A DNA stretch of 64,000 bases, taken from positions 11,257,419 to 11,321,418 of the forward strand of contig JAQNBH010000007.1 of the NCBI GenBank assembly GCA_028752905.1, read 5' to 3'. Positions 1 to 11,034 of the stretch are shown here, in pieces (positions within the stretch are counted from its first letter, which is position 1; the number at the start of each line of letters is the position of its first letter). A program made the translations under genes and the position numbers. This stretch comes from Cladorhizidae sp. MBARI D1340-BT2. Lineage: Eukaryota > Porifera > Demospongiae > Poecilosclerida > Cladorhizidae. The notes under the pieces were generated by a model. It was not told the DNA's origin. It did not search any database and saw only the letters and a list, made by a program, of their open reading frames with translations.

Positions 1-1290
1 ATGGCTAGTGTAGCAAAGAAGCAGAGGAGAGAATGCCATTTTGACAATAAATGGATCAAAGAATTTCAGGGGATAGGCAAGAGTAATATATAATGAAATT
101 GATTGACAAAGTAAGTAAGCATGGAATACAGCAAGTACAGGGTAAATAATAACATCATGGGTACAGTGTGCTGCTTGTGTTCAATGCAATAGTAATGTCA
201 GTAGTCTTGCCTTCATTTTGTCACTTGTATGCCCAATGTACTCTGTGTGCAATCGACTTTGGTGTTACCCATGGTGGCCGTTAATGATGTCACATCTCAC
301 CTCAAGAGCAAGAAACATAAGGATATGTCAAAGGCTGTGCTATCAACTATTCCAATCACCTCTCTCTTCCAACATCAGAGAAGTGATCAAGTAATCGAAG
401 CAGAGGTCAGGTGGGCTACATTTGTTGCTAAGCACAACATATCCTTTCTGTCTAGTGACCATGCCACCAAGCTTTTCAGCAAGATGTTCCCAGAGTCTGA
501 AATTGCAAAGAAATTATCCACCGCCATAGTGAAGAAAGCTCTTGCTCCTTACTTCACACAGAGAGTTATGGAGTCAATGTCAAGTGGTCCATTCTCTTTG
601 ATGATTGATGAATCCCATGACAAGAGGGATAAGTCTTGCATAATTCTTTTGAGGCTTCTTGATCCACAGGTAGGTGAAGTACGGACGAGATTCTTGGGAT
701 ATGCCTGTTGTGAACATTGATATAGCTACCAACTTGTTTCAAGCCTTGAAGGAGTCACTGACTAAGAATGGGCTCAGCTTTGACAATGCAGTGTCTTTCA
801 TGTCTGATGTTATGAGAGGTCAGGTGTGCAGAAGCTGATTAAGGATGAGATCCCAACTTTGTATGATGTTGGTTGCATCTGCCATTTGACCCATTTGACT
901 GATTTAACAGTCAAAGCTGGTTTGAAGGTACTCATTGACCAGCTCTTCATCGACATATTCTACTACTTCCATAGCAGCAAGAGTGCAGCAATTTGTCATC
1001 CTATGGTGTTCACTTTTCACTGAGCCAGGGGTGATTTTTAAGCATTGCCCCACACGATGGCTCAGCTTGCTGAAGTGTGTGAATCGTTACCTCAGGCAGT
1101 ATGATCATTCTTCTTGTCTTGGAAGCTGAAACAGCTAAGGTCTGTAGCCTTCTTTCAAGGCTTGAGAATCCTCTGACGAAACCTCTGTTGTTCTTTTATC
1201 TTGCTCCTTTTATCTTGCCCTCAATGGATCAATTCAACCGCCTCTTCCAGAAATGTACAGAGAATACTACCTCACAGCAGATCGGTTAGT
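1..1290 (+). pseudogene. hAT-superfamily transposase remnant (KIAA1586-like lineage)
   Basis: This is a decayed hAT transposase, or a host gene derived from one. An N-terminal basic segment (MASVAKKQRREC at 1-36) is followed after a gap by a zinc finger. CTLCAIDFGVTHGG is read in frame 3 from 237, and after a one-base shift near 280 frame 1 continues SHLKSKKHKD, giving a C-x2-C...H-x5-H finger. Then come the hAT N-terminal region (FSKMFPESEIAKKLS) and the first catalytic-core block (FSLMIDESHDKRDKS, about 595-640). Another shift near 700 leads to NIDIATNLFQALKESLTKNG. GCICHLTHL (about 870-900) and KHCPTRWLSLL (about 1,040-1,070) lie in further frames. At least four shifts show it is not a functional gene, and no C-terminal dimerisation domain follows. 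The similarity to KIAA1586-like hAT proteins is from memory of the family; the shifts are visible directly. Confidence 0.85.
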
Positions 1291-1707
1291 TAGGGAAAGG
1301 CGCACGCTAATTAGGGGGCGTGGTCGAAAATTCGCGCCGTATATAAAATTAATGTCCCTTATGGAAAGTTGGCAAGTATGCAAGCTCAACACCCGATTGC
1401 CCCATGGACTCAACTCTCTCTATGCATAAATGCACACACACTTTCTCTTAAATAATTCTTTTCCTTCACAAACTGTCCAAATCACCATTTGTAAATCACC
1501 TTATTAAACTTAATGTTCGACATATTCACCATAATTTTTTTATCCCAAAATCCACAAGTAAATAAATCACCATCACTAAATTATTTCCACTTTTTCCAAT
1601 TACTTATGGTTTGTTATTGTTATTCTTTGTAACCACCGAATCATATTCATCCAATACCCACCGCACTTATCTTCCTAGCCACTACCTTATAAGTCACCCT
1701 CACTGCA
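1291..1707. other. No gene recognised; AT-rich spacer
   Basis: After the hAT remnant the sequence is AT-rich, with no open frame of note. A TATATAAA string near 1,340, preceded by a GC-rich stretch (GGGGGCGTGGTCG), could be a fossil core promoter of the following mobile element, but nothing downstream confirms it. Confidence 0.4.
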
Positions 1708-1714
1708 TGTATCT

Positions 1715-1759
1715 CACTCTTTGATGACAAAGCAGCTCCGACCTGCGAAACGTCGAGTG
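1715..1759 (+). ncRNA. Hammerhead-like ribozyme motif (possible Penelope-like element terminus)
   Basis: The order of parts resembles a minimal type I hammerhead. CACTC (1715-1719) can pair with GAGTG (1755-1759) as stem I. TTGATGA (1721-1727) stands where the CUGAUGA core belongs. GCAG (1732-1735) pairs with CTGC (1743-1746) as stem II, and GAAACGTC (1747-1754) supplies the GAAA core and the GUC cleavage triplet. Departures from the consensus are T for C at core position 3 and four unpaired bases (CAAA) before stem II. Stem III would be only two pairs with no loop, which in known Penelope-like element hammerheads implies dimeric action. An AATAAA follows at 1763. Penelope-like elements are known to carry hammerheads in their terminal repeats. 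The assignment here is inference. Confidence 0.35.
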
Positions 1760-1900
1760 TTTAATAAATTTTTCCGAACTCAGCTACTTGAACTTGAACT
1801 CTAAAGAAACAAGCCAAATACCACCGCAAAACAGATAACAGCCACTTGAAATTTCCAACTAAAAGATAAACAAACACCACCAACAACAAGAGAACAGGTC

Positions 1901-2161
1901 ATGAACGAGCCAGAAACATCAGTCTGCAGGTCAGACAGGCCTTCATTGGCAGAACCTGCAGAAATAGATAAACATCACAATCAGACTCCATACCTTGCAA
2001 GTTCACCAACTACCTCTGAATTACTTGATTACATGGTACACACCCCTCAATCAGATAGTGAAAATGATAATCAAACAGGACTACAAAGCAATCACAATGG
2101 CATTGGGCGCACTCTTGCAGGCCCCAGCCCTGCCCCAACCCCAGCTCTAATTACATGGTGA
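1901..2161 (+). CDS. Short unrecognised open frame after the hammerhead-like motif
   Basis: An 86-codon frame starts with ATG in a context following A-rich leader sequence and ends at TGA. The product is polar, rich in Ser, Asn, Pro and Gln, with no cysteine-rich or membrane motif and no domain I recognise. Its place about 140 bp after a hammerhead-like motif and an AATAAA would fit the N-terminal start of a truncated Penelope-like element frame. It is cut off by the telomere-like and minisatellite DNA that follows. A chance frame is equally possible. Confidence 0.15.
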   Translation: MNEPETSVCRSDRPSLAEPAEIDKHHNQTPYLASSPTTSELLDYMVHTPQSDSENDNQTGLQSNHNGIGRTLAGPSPAPTPALITW

Positions 2162-2173
2162 ATGTCAAATGGT

Positions 2174-2226
2174 GTCAACTGGGCTAGGGCTAGATCTAGG
2201 GGGTAGGGCTAAGGCTAGGGATGTCA
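2174..2226 (+). repeat. Short telomere-like degenerate GGGCTA repeats
   Basis: About eight imperfect hexamers of the GGGCTA/TAGGGC type lie between the open frame and the CA-rich spacer. The same hexamer family forms the longer tracts at 12,880-13,385 and 42,240-42,515. A short CA tract follows at about 2,325-2,340. Confidence 0.5.
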
Positions 2227-2420
2227 ATTGGCTTAGCCTTGTGATATTTTTTTGCCATTTCTGCTAAATAACTTGCGGCATTTATACTAAATTTCACTGC
2301 AAACCATATGCTATTTCCTATACTAATACACACACACACATGCACTAACCACATACATACGTGCGCACAAAATGCATGGTGTACCATTGAGGCTTGTTGC
2401 TATAGGCTAGGTGAGCGCAC

Positions 2421-3178
2421 AAGCTTTACACAGACTTGGGGGGAACTAGAGTAGCTTGACGCAGACTTGGACAGAACTACAGTAGCTGGACACTGACTTG
2501 GGGAGAACTAGAATAGCTTGACAGATTTGGGGGGAACTAGAGTAACTTGACACAGACTTTGGGGTAACTATAGTAAGCTTGGCACAGACTTGGGGAGAAC
2601 TAGAGTAGCTTGACACAGACTTGGGGGGAACTAGAGTAGCTTGACACAGACTTGGGGCGAACTAGAGTAGCTTGACACAGACTTGGGGGTAACTAGAGTA
2701 GCTTGACACAGACTTGGGGGGAACTAGAGTAGCTGACAGACTTGGGGGGAACTAGAGTAGCTTGACACAGACTTGGGGGGAACTAGAGTAGCTTGACACA
2801 GACTTAGGGGGAACTAGAGTAGCTTGACACAGACTTGGGGGGAACTAGAGTAGCCTAACACAGACTTGGGGGGAACTAGAGTAGCTTGACACAGACTTGG
2901 GGAGAATTAGAGTAGCTTGACACAGACTTGGGGGTAACTAGAGTAGTTTGACACAGACTTGGGGGGAACTAGAGTAACTTGACACAGACTTGGGGGGAAC
3001 TAGAGTAGCTTGACACAGACTTGGGGGGAACTAGAGTAGCTTGACATAGACTTGAGGGGAACTAGAGTAGCTTGACACAGACTTGGGGGGAACTAGAGTA
3101 GCTTGACACAGACTTGGGGGGAACTAGAATAGCTTGACAGATTTGGGGGGAATAGAGTGGCTTGACACAGACTTAGCT
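2421..3178 (+). repeat. 31-bp minisatellite, array 1
   Basis: About 24 tandem copies of a 31-bp unit containing GACTTGGGGGGAACTAGAG followed by TAGCTTGACACA. Many units are single-base variants, and a few are one to four bases shorter. This is one of six arrays of the same unit in the window (others at 8,795, 11,503, 43,341, 46,229 and 57,740). It is followed immediately by the constant flank at 3,179. Confidence 0.95.
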
Positions 3179-4330
3179 GGAACAGCCAACACCATTTGAC
3201 ATTCACCATGTAATTACTGTAGTCAATCTAACCATAGCAATGACCACATCACTGGCACAGCCTCCCTTGACACATCCAAGAACCACACAAAGTTCCTGTC
3301 CTGAACTAGAACCATAGAATGAGTTTTCCTGTGATCTTGTATGACTTTGTGTTGGGAATACAATACAAACAAATAATATCATAGCTACAGGAGAGAGACA
3401 CTGAAAGCAACAATTCGCAGGGAGAAGCCGCTACACTACTTCCGTATCAAAGATTTCATGTGCCTGGAGAAACATAATAATTATGTAACCCAATGACTTG
3501 ACACATTAAACAACACTGAGTGGGGTCGGATTCCCTAAGGTTGTCACCTAACATGCTGTTACTACGAGTTCAGTGTGTGTGGGTGTGTCCAGTGTTATAA
3601 AGTTCTGCTACCCGATAAAGGTCATCAGATTGAGCAACAGGTTGATTGGAACTAATTAGCAGGGAATTATTTTTCCCCCAATTATGCTAGGAATGCAAAT
3701 TACTTACGGAAGGGAAATGGACTGAGAGCAGTCGGAAAAGAGCAGGAAATCATAGGCATGATCTCATTTTATCCCCTCATTCAGACACCATGCATCCATT
3801 AGTAATGGTGATGCCAGCTAAGTGTGAAAATTACCATATTCGGGCATCTTGGAACCTGTTGGTGCTGTATCTCAGAGATCTCCCGTAACTTGGAAATTAA
3901 TACCCACTACTCTCCCACAGCTCAAAGAGGTTGTAAATGATTGAGTTTGGAAGCATGGTTGTAATGCTCTAGTCTAGACTGCTCCAGGGATAACACATTT
4001 GGGTAAAGGAGCCTATAACACCATAGTTACTCTTGCAGTCCAGGAGTGAGGTCAGGGGTCAGCATATTGCAGAGTCAGCACAAGCATAAACCATGTGAAG
4101 TGGGTGGAGCTACAACTGCCTACAACTGGAAATCTTAGGAGGTAGGGAAGGGTGGCGTCTCTTACCCCGCAGATCTCACGGGTAATTAATATATAAACCT
4201 CCGTGTGCCCAAACACACCCGGAGGAGTGCTCTGTAGTGGCTCAGCACCTATTTAAAAATGGTGGTTGTGAAAGATACATAACTGACATTTCTCTCTGCC
4301 TTTCTGTGCTTCTTTCAGGGTCTTGAGCTA
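3179..4330 (+). repeat. Constant flank module of the 31-bp arrays (copy 1)
   Basis: This segment starts with GGAACAGCCAACACCA and contains CACACAAAGT, AGAACCATAGAATGAG and ATACAATACAAACAAATAAT. It recurs at 59,565-60,745 nearly unchanged and as a reverse complement at 7,770-8,794. Its first 300 bp or so recur beside the arrays at 11,270-11,502 (reverse) and 43,906-44,140. No intact open frame is conserved across the copies. It looks like a non-coding part of a mobile or duplicated module that travels with the minisatellite. Confidence 0.85.
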
Positions 4331-4687
4331 GAAATAGTCCCTGTAAATGTTACCAGGTTGTTAAGCTGGGCGCTTATTGTGTCCGACACCAACAAAATGA
4401 TGGGTTGGTAGAGGGACGATACCATTTTTTTAGAATCTTAAATTACAAAAAAAAATTGCCTTGCCGATTCTAGAGCTCCAAAGATTCTGAACACTTCATC
4501 CTATGAACATCTCTGTGTGCTCTCATTTTGATTAAGAACTGTTCCATAGGTATATTCATGCTCACAATCAATGTGGGTCTCAAAACCAGAATGCACAAAT
4601 CCCCAACAGTTGATTAAATTTTTTTTAACATTAAAAAAATTATAATGTTTTGGACTTTATCCTTTATCATAATGACCTCTAGCTTTA
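4331..4687. repeat. Spacer with one copy of a dispersed AGAGCTCC element
   Basis: No gene is seen. At 4,460-4,590 lies the dispersed motif set TCTAGAGCTCCAAAGATTCTG / GAACATCTCTGTGTGCTCTC. The set recurs at 10,190-10,570, 32,950-33,560, 45,180-45,440, 52,620-53,200 and 60,890-60,990. The block is duplicated at 60,780-61,123. Confidence 0.6.
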
Positions 4688-6160
4688 TGCAAGTCATTAT
4701 GAAGCATGTAGACAGGGACAGAGCAGACATACATCTGCTCTTAGCTCTACAGAAGGCAGTCAAGCAGCATATAGTGTGACATCATTGTAGATTGGAGAAT
4801 TGTAGATTGGAGAACAGTGGTCAATGGTAGAGAAAATACAACAGTCTATAAAAAAAACACTTACTTTACTTCCCTAACTTCAGTATCTACTAATACTTGA
4901 CCTCTGCCCTAGTACTCTACTAATACTTGACCTCTGCCCTCAGTATCTACTAATACTTGACCTCTGACTTCACTATCAACTAAAACTTGATCTCTCTGCC
5001 CTCAGTATCTACTAAAACTTGATCTCTGCCCTCACTATCTACTAACACTTGACCTCTGCCCTCAGTATCTACTAACACTTGACCTCTGCCCTCACTATCT
5101 ACTAACACTTGACATCTGCCCTAGTATCTACTAATATTTGACCTCTTCCCACAGATACTTGACCTCTGCGTTCAGTATCTACTCGATAAAGAAGTTTGGG
5201 TGCAGGTTTAATTAGAAGCTTTCCTCTATATAGCTGCTTTGCAGAGAAATGGATGAGGATTACTGTGATTGTCATGGTGATGGCATTCAGGAGGGGGGAA
5301 GAAGGGTTGGTTGCTCAACATACCCACATCACAAGAACATTACTCATCTCATCAAGTTGGAGAGTCTGTATCTTCATGGCTTCATCATAATTGGCTTTGC
5401 AATGGCTTGGTTGGGCCATGCATAGCAGAGATGGTTATGTTGGTGGGCTGGTGTTTTGTTTGCACACAGTCATTCAGTGAGCAGTCGTGTGGCTTCTAGC
5501 CGGTGTGGTCCTTGGTTATGTTCTTATAAGGCAGATGCGGCAGTGCCCCTACAGGCATGGGTGATGTCACTGTTGCTGCTGCTCTTGAAGTGGGGGGGGG
5601 GGGGGGGAAGGGGGTTCCGAGGGGAAATCCATTCTGCTGGTTGTTAAGTCAGAAAAAATAATTTAATAATTGAATGAGAAGAAGGAAAAGTAGGGTGGGG
5701 TTGGGGGGACCTCACGAGCAAGCCAGCTAGGATTAGAAGTGGTCCACTCCTCTCATATTTGTCATGTGATGTGAGGTAATGGACAATTCAACAATGTCGA
5801 TGTGTCAGGTCGAAGGATTAAAATATTTTTAATCACCTGTAAAAATGGAATTTGAATCAGTCTATCCTGAATATAGAATATGAAAGCTCAAAGGCAAGTA
5901 GATATTCAGAGCAGAGGATAATTATTAGCAGATACTGAGGGCAGAGGTCAAGTATAAGTAGATATACTGAGGGCAGGGAAGTGAAGTAAGTATTTTTAAG
6001 AATTGTTATTATTTTTTAGTGTTGTATTTTCTCTACCATTGACCACTGTTCTCTAATCTACAATGATGTCCATGCTTGACTGTCTTTGGTAGAGCTAAGA
6101 GCAGATAATTAAGCTAGAGGTCTGTTCTGTCCTTGTCTACATGCTTCATAATGACTTGCT
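4688..6160. mobile_element. Foldback (long inverted repeat) element, copy 1
   Basis: The left arm (4,688 to about 5,190) and right arm (about 5,885-6,160) are inverted copies of each other. GCAAGTCATTATGAAGCATG at 4,688 matches the reverse complement ending at 6,160. The shared parts also include the GGTAGAGAAAATACAAC block and a 30-bp tandem repeat. The middle (5,190-5,885) is a single-copy-like core that keeps degenerate traces of the reading frame at 62,108-62,656. Long terminal inverted repeats with internal tandem repeats are the classic layout of FB/Galileo-type foldback elements. No transposase domain is visible. A run of 18 G at about 5,590 interrupts the core. Confidence 0.65.
4876..5190 (+). 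repeat. 30-bp minisatellite with AGGTCA half-sites (left foldback arm)
   Basis: About ten units of the type CAGTATCTACTAATACTTGA plus CCTCTGCCCT. Each carries TGACCT, the complement of the nuclear-receptor half-site AGGTCA. Inverted units are present at 5,885-5,990. The equivalent arrays of the second element lie at 61,315-61,800 and 63,670-63,920. Confidence 0.85.
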
Positions 6161-7039
6161 GTGTTTCACATGAAGGGGTCTTAGGGTTCCGGCAAATATT
6201 GTCCCCCTGTACCTGGTTCAAGTTTCATGGGGCAAAAATGTATTCCAAGGACTCATGCTTGCTCAGCTAATGTATGTAGATGAAGTTAGCGGATGACAGA
6301 TCTAGCGAAGTTGATTACTCATTGAGAATCTTCGAATAACCTTGGAATTCTGAATGTAAACATACAAGTGATACTATCAAACTGGTTGTTAAACTGGTGC
6401 CTCCATTAAACACCTACTCTTTGTTAATTAAGCACCTACTTGACTGTGGCTCTAAGTATCTGTTACAGTTGATCTCTTGACTGCCCCCTCCTGCTCAAAA
6501 GCCAGTGTTGTTTCCATTTCTAGAGATTCCACAGATTTGTGGATGTGATGTCCACGTCTGACCCTTACTAGGCTATGCTCAACAACAGGTCAGCCATTCA
6601 CCATCCCTTCTAGCTAGCAGCTACATGGACGATAGAAAATATTTCGTTTGCACAAGGGCACTGCTGTTGTTCAGGTGTTAAGCGGCCATTTTCTTGGCGA
6701 CTGACACAATAAGCGCTAATTAATAACTAGGCACCTTTTGTACTATTTCTCTAATCCAGATGCAGAGGAACCTCTCTTATGGCTAGGGGACCACAACCTC
6801 CCCACTTCGCCCCTCACACACACACACACACATACACCACATACACATGCACACACACACATCTGGGCATTCTCTCTATAGGCAGCTTCTTTGTACAGTA
6901 GTAATTTAGGGCTGAATTTTCCTATTAAAAGTTTGCCGGGCAAAACCGATTAGTCCCCAATGCTCTGCAAATTTTAGACTATAGAGAGGACATAGGTCAG
7001 TTACAAGTGCAAAACTATTTAGCTGGTCAAGGAAAAAAG
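6161..7039. other. No gene recognised; contains CA microsatellite
   Basis: Mostly unique AT-rich sequence without a credible open frame. A (CA)n tract with interruptions lies at about 6,815-6,862; the reverse-strand frames across it are low-complexity Cys/Val products and are discounted. Confidence 0.5.
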
Positions 7040-7535
7040 GCTCTGCTGTTTCTAGCATAGGTATAGCACTTGTGTAGAGAGCTGTCTCTAGCATAGGTAT
7101 AGCACTTGTGTAGGAAGGCTGTTTCTAACATAGGTATAGCACTTGTGTAGAGAGCTGTCTATAGCATAGGTATAGCACTTGTGTAGGAAGGCTGTTTCTA
7201 ACATAGGTATAGCACTTGTGTAGGATAGCTGTCTCTAGCATAGGTATGGCACTTGTGTAGGAAGGCTGTTTCTAGCATAGGTATAGCATTTGTGTAGGAT
7301 AGCTATCTCTAGCATAGGTATGGCACTTGTGTAGGAAGGCTGTTTTCTAGCATAGGTATGGCACTTGTGTAGGATAGCTGTCCTCTAGCATAGGTATAGC
7401 ACTTGTGTAGGAGGGCTGTTTCTAGCATAGGTATAGCACTTGTGTAGGAGGGCTGTTTCTAGCATAGGTATAGCACTTGTGTAGGAGGATTGTCTCTAGC
7501 ATAGGTATGGCACTTGTGTAGGAGGATTTTAACAT
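7040..7535 (+). repeat. 37-bp minisatellite
   Basis: About 13 tandem units of roughly 37-38 bp with the core TAGCATAGGTATAGCACTTG followed by TGTAGGAAGGCTGTTTC. Two sub-variants alternate in the first half (GAAGGCTGTTTC and AGAGCTGTCTC/ATAGCTGTCTC types), suggesting a higher-order dimer of about 75 bp. Confidence 0.9.
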
Positions 7536-7769
7536 GGCCATCTTCCTCACAAATAAGTTGGCCAATCTTTGCACTTGTAATCTATTGTTCACTGACTGAT
7601 AAAGAAGTTATCCAAACTAGCAAATGAGCTCTAAATACATTATACATGTATTATGTATATACACATATTATATACTATCCTAAAATGGCTAGGGCATGGC
7701 ATGGCTAGAGGGCAAGTCCTATGAGCCCCAAATCCTGCCTAAGTACTTCCTGTCCCTATTCTCCCTGAT

Positions 7770-8794
7770 CGAACCTTTTCTGGTTCCTTTGTGTGAGGCC
7801 AAATAAGGACAGGTTGAGAGAAATATCAGTGGTGTATCTCTGGCAACCACCATTTTGAATAAGTACACTTCTCCGGGTGTATTGGCATACATGGTTACCC
7901 ATGAGAGACACGTGGATGCTACGGAGTAAAGGACACCTCACCTCCCCCCTTAGACCAGTTATAGGCAGTTGTAGCTCCACCCACTTCACACGGTTTGTGC
8001 TTGTGTTGACTGTGCAATATGCTGACCCCCTCACTTCTGGACTTCAAGATGTTACTACTTTAGGGGGGATCCTTTAAGCGGGGGATCCTTTAAGCGGGTC
8101 ATCTGTGAAGCCATCAACATTTCTAGAGCTATGCTCAACCTGCAGAAAGAGTAGCAGGTGTTAATTTCCAAGTCATGTTCTTTGAGTTATGGCACCAACA
8201 GGTTCCAAGACGAAGGTGTCCTAGTGAGAAAAAAATGAGATCACACCTATAATTTCCTGCTCTTTTCTGACTGCTCCCATTCCATTTCCCTTCCATAAGT
8301 AATTTGCACTAGAACTTCTTCCTAGCATAATTGTGTGAAGGAAATAATTCCCCGCTAATTAAACTGTTGCTCAATCTGATGACCTTTTTCTGTTGGCAGA
8401 TATTCATCACACCATTCATGCACACACACATACACACATACATTGCACTCTTGACACCACGTCAGGTGAAAACATTAGAGAGATTTCTCCCAGTGTGTCA
8501 ATTCATATTGTGCATTATCCAGATATTATCTGGCATATGCCATGGTGGTGTAGGGGTTTCCCCCCTGTGAGTTGTTGCTGGGTGACAGGGATCTCGTATC
8601 TGCTGTTGTGTGTGTATTGGTTCCCAACACAAGCCATACAAGACCATCAGGAAATCTGATTCTATGGTTTTACTTCTAGTGCAGAGACTTTGTGTGTTTC
8701 TTAGATGTATCAGGGTTGGGGTCGTTGCTATGGTTATGTTGGCTAGAGTAATTACTAGGTGGTGCATGTGAAGAGTGGCTGTTGGCTGTCCAGC
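7770..8794 (-). repeat. Constant flank module (copy 2, inverted)
   Basis: Reverse complement of 3,179-4,330, with divergence and small indels. It ends directly against the inverted 31-bp array at 8,795, which keeps the array-flank adjacency. No gene is supported; frames across it differ between copies. Confidence 0.8.
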
Positions 8795-9270
8795 TCCCTC
8801 CAAGTCTGCGTCAAGCTACTCTAGTTCCCCCCAAGTCTGTGTCAAGATCCTGTAGTTCCTCCCGAGTCTGTGTCAAGCTCCTCTAGTTCCCCCCAAGTCT
8901 GTGTCATGCTCCTCTAGTTCCCCCAAGTCTGTGTCAAGCTACTCTAGTTCACCCAAAGTCTGTGTCAAGATGCTCTAGTTCCTCCCTAGTCTGTGTTAAA
9001 CTGCTCTAGTTCCCCCAAGTCTGTGTCAAGCTCCTCTAGTTCCTCCAAGTCTGTGTCAAGCTCCTCTAGTTCCTCTCAAGTCTGTGTCAAGCTATTCTAG
9101 TTCCCCACAAGTCTGTGTCAAGCTGCTCTAATTCTCCCCAAGTCTGTTCAAGCTACTCTAGTTCCCCCCAAGTCTGTGTCAAGCTCCTCTAGTTCCCCCG
9201 TAGTCTGTGTCGAGCTACTCTAGTTCCCCAAATCTGTGTCAAGCTGTTCTAGTTCTCACCAAGTCTGTGC
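8795..9270 (-). repeat. 31-bp minisatellite, array 2 (inverted)
   Basis: About 15 units seen as the complement (CTCTAGTTCCCCCCAAGTCT). Units are more diverged than in arrays 1 and 4, with several GCTCCTCTAG variants. It pairs with array 5 in the inverted duplication. Confidence 0.9.
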
Positions 9271-9920
9271 TGTTATTTAGGTAAATACTCTCAAATACGT
9301 CTAGTGATGGTGGGTGTGGTGGGCAGAGATGTGAGCATGGCGATGCATGTAGGGATGTCAGCACATGCAGTGAGTGTGGATGTGGTGGGCAAGGATGTGA
9401 GTACATAAAGTGGTGGTTATTGTGGTGGGCAGGGATGTGAGCATGTACGTCGGTGGTGGGTGTGGTTGTGAGCACATGCAATGTTGGTATGGTGGTGGAG
9501 GTTGTGAGCATGTGCAGTGGTATGGGTAAGGTTGTGAGAACATGCAATGGTGATTTGTGTGTGGGTGGGGTTGTAAGCCGTGTAGTAGGAGTGTGTAAGG
9601 TGGTTGAGGTTGTCATAGATGTGATGAGGTCTGAGTAAAGGGTGAAATGTCTATTTAAAGGAAAAGCTTGGCATTGCCAACATTGCCCCCAGTCTTTCAC
9701 ATCTTAAGTGCCTCTAGAGGAACTCATGAGATGATTAAAGTGCCATAGGAAATTTTGTACTTGTTTAGCTGATAATATTATGTTCCACCAACTCAAATTT
9801 GGTTTTCTGTACAAGTGGTCCCCTTTCCATAGATCATGTGTGTGTGTGTTTGAGTGTATATGTGTGTATGCATGAGTGTGTGTGTGTGCATGTATGTGAG
9901 TGTGTGATTGAGCGTGGAGC
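9271..9920. repeat. GT/CA-rich low-complexity block
   Basis: Imperfect GTGGTGGGCAGGGATGTGAG-type repeats run from about 9,305 to 9,600, and a (GT)n tract lies at 9,836-9,915. Reverse-strand frames of up to 153 codons here are His/Thr/Pro low-complexity products of the repeat and are not called as genes. The mirror copy is at 45,720-46,228. Confidence 0.75.
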
Positions 9921-10189
9921 TGGAGTCTGAGAAGGTAGCTGCATGGCACAGGTAAGTATAGCTGGAGTCATGTAAGGGGGAAGAGGTCTGAAAGCTGTGG
10001 TTTACCATTTGAAGTGCCATACCTTTGCACACATTCCTATGGTCCTGATTCATATATCATAATGTAGCCCATGCAGTATGCTTTCTGGTGGTAGTCTGTT
10101 TTTTGCCATGCATTTTTATATTTTGGAACTGCAAGTTGGAATGTGAAGTAAGGTCACTCAATCGAACCTGTTCAGAAAATAACTTACCA

Positions 10190-10570
10190 GCATCAAGTCT
10201 TGAATAACTGTGATTGATAGAGCTTTAGAAACAAATTGAGATATATATTATTATTTAAGTGGACTATGTTCATGTGAAGGGGGTCTAAAATAATAGCTAA
10301 ACACACAAACACTAATTTTGTTGGGGTGTTGATTTTGGAGCTCCATAGCTTCTGCACACTTGACTGTATGAACTTGATATGTAGCTCAAATGATAGATCT
10401 CTCTGTGTGCTCTCTTTTGATATGCTAAAGTACATGCAGCCAAAGTGTGAGTCCTCGTGTGCCTGAACTATTTGTAGTTGTAGTTTCTGATTGCTGCCAT
10501 TGTTATTGTGGCTAGAGGAAATGCTGTTCTACAGCGATCATATTCATTAGGCGCTAAACCATGACTAATT
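10190..10570 (+). repeat. Dispersed AGAGCTCC-type repeat element
   Basis: Contains GGAGCTCCATAGCTTCTGCA, GAACTTGATATGTAGCTC and ATCTCTCTGTGTGCTCTC, and ends with a GGCGCTAAACCATGACTAAT segment. Related copies lie at 4,460, 32,950-33,560 (both orientations), 45,100-45,440, 52,620-53,200 and 60,890. No coding capacity is seen. It may be a MITE or SINE-like family. Confidence 0.65.
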
Positions 10571-10619
10571 AGGAAAGAGTGGGTTCTGGAAATTTCCCTC
10601 CTGCACCCCACGCTGAGTA

Positions 10620-10750
10620 TTACTTGACCTTTTGTATGTATACACCTTGACCTTTGTTATGCACCAAGAACTTGGGTATGTACCTTGACCTCTTATATGT
10701 ACCTTTACCTTGATAATTTTATATATATCTTGACCTTGACCTTTAGTTAT
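10620..10750 (-). other. Cluster of AGGTCA half-sites
   Basis: At least five TGACCT/AGGTCA motifs lie within 130 bp, including a head-to-tail pair (complement AGGTCAAGGTCA) at about 10,731-10,745. Such half-sites are bound by nuclear receptors in animals. No gene lies next to it, so any regulatory role is unproved. The mirror copy is at about 44,940-45,060. Confidence 0.35.
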
Positions 10751-10924
10751 TTCACTTTCGCTTTTGTCTCCCACCAAAAGGTGAGTCCAGCGACATTCGG
10801 ATTGAGCCTTGCAACCTCCCACCTCCTATTAATTTCAAGGTAGCCATGGTGACAAAATACGAGGTTCGGAGTGAGTTGAAGAGTAGTATCCTTCTCCCTG
10901 TTTTCATACGGGTAAAGGGATTTA

Positions 10925-10944
10925 CCCCCCCCCCCCCACCCCCC
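10925..10944 (+). repeat. Poly-C tract
   Basis: A run of C interrupted by one A. Its mirror in the other arm is the poly-G tract near 44,735-44,748. Confidence 0.9.
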
Positions 10945-11034
10945 AGCATGTGTAAGGTTATATACACATGTTTGACCTCACTGGCCAAAATTAATGTTTT
11001 TAATTTCCCACCCACCACAATGAACCAGACTGCT

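Noticed and set aside
9239..10053. Reverse-strand frames rich in His, Thr and Pro, up to 153 codons
   Set aside because: They are produced by CA/GT-rich repeats, change frame in the mirror arm and carry no motif.
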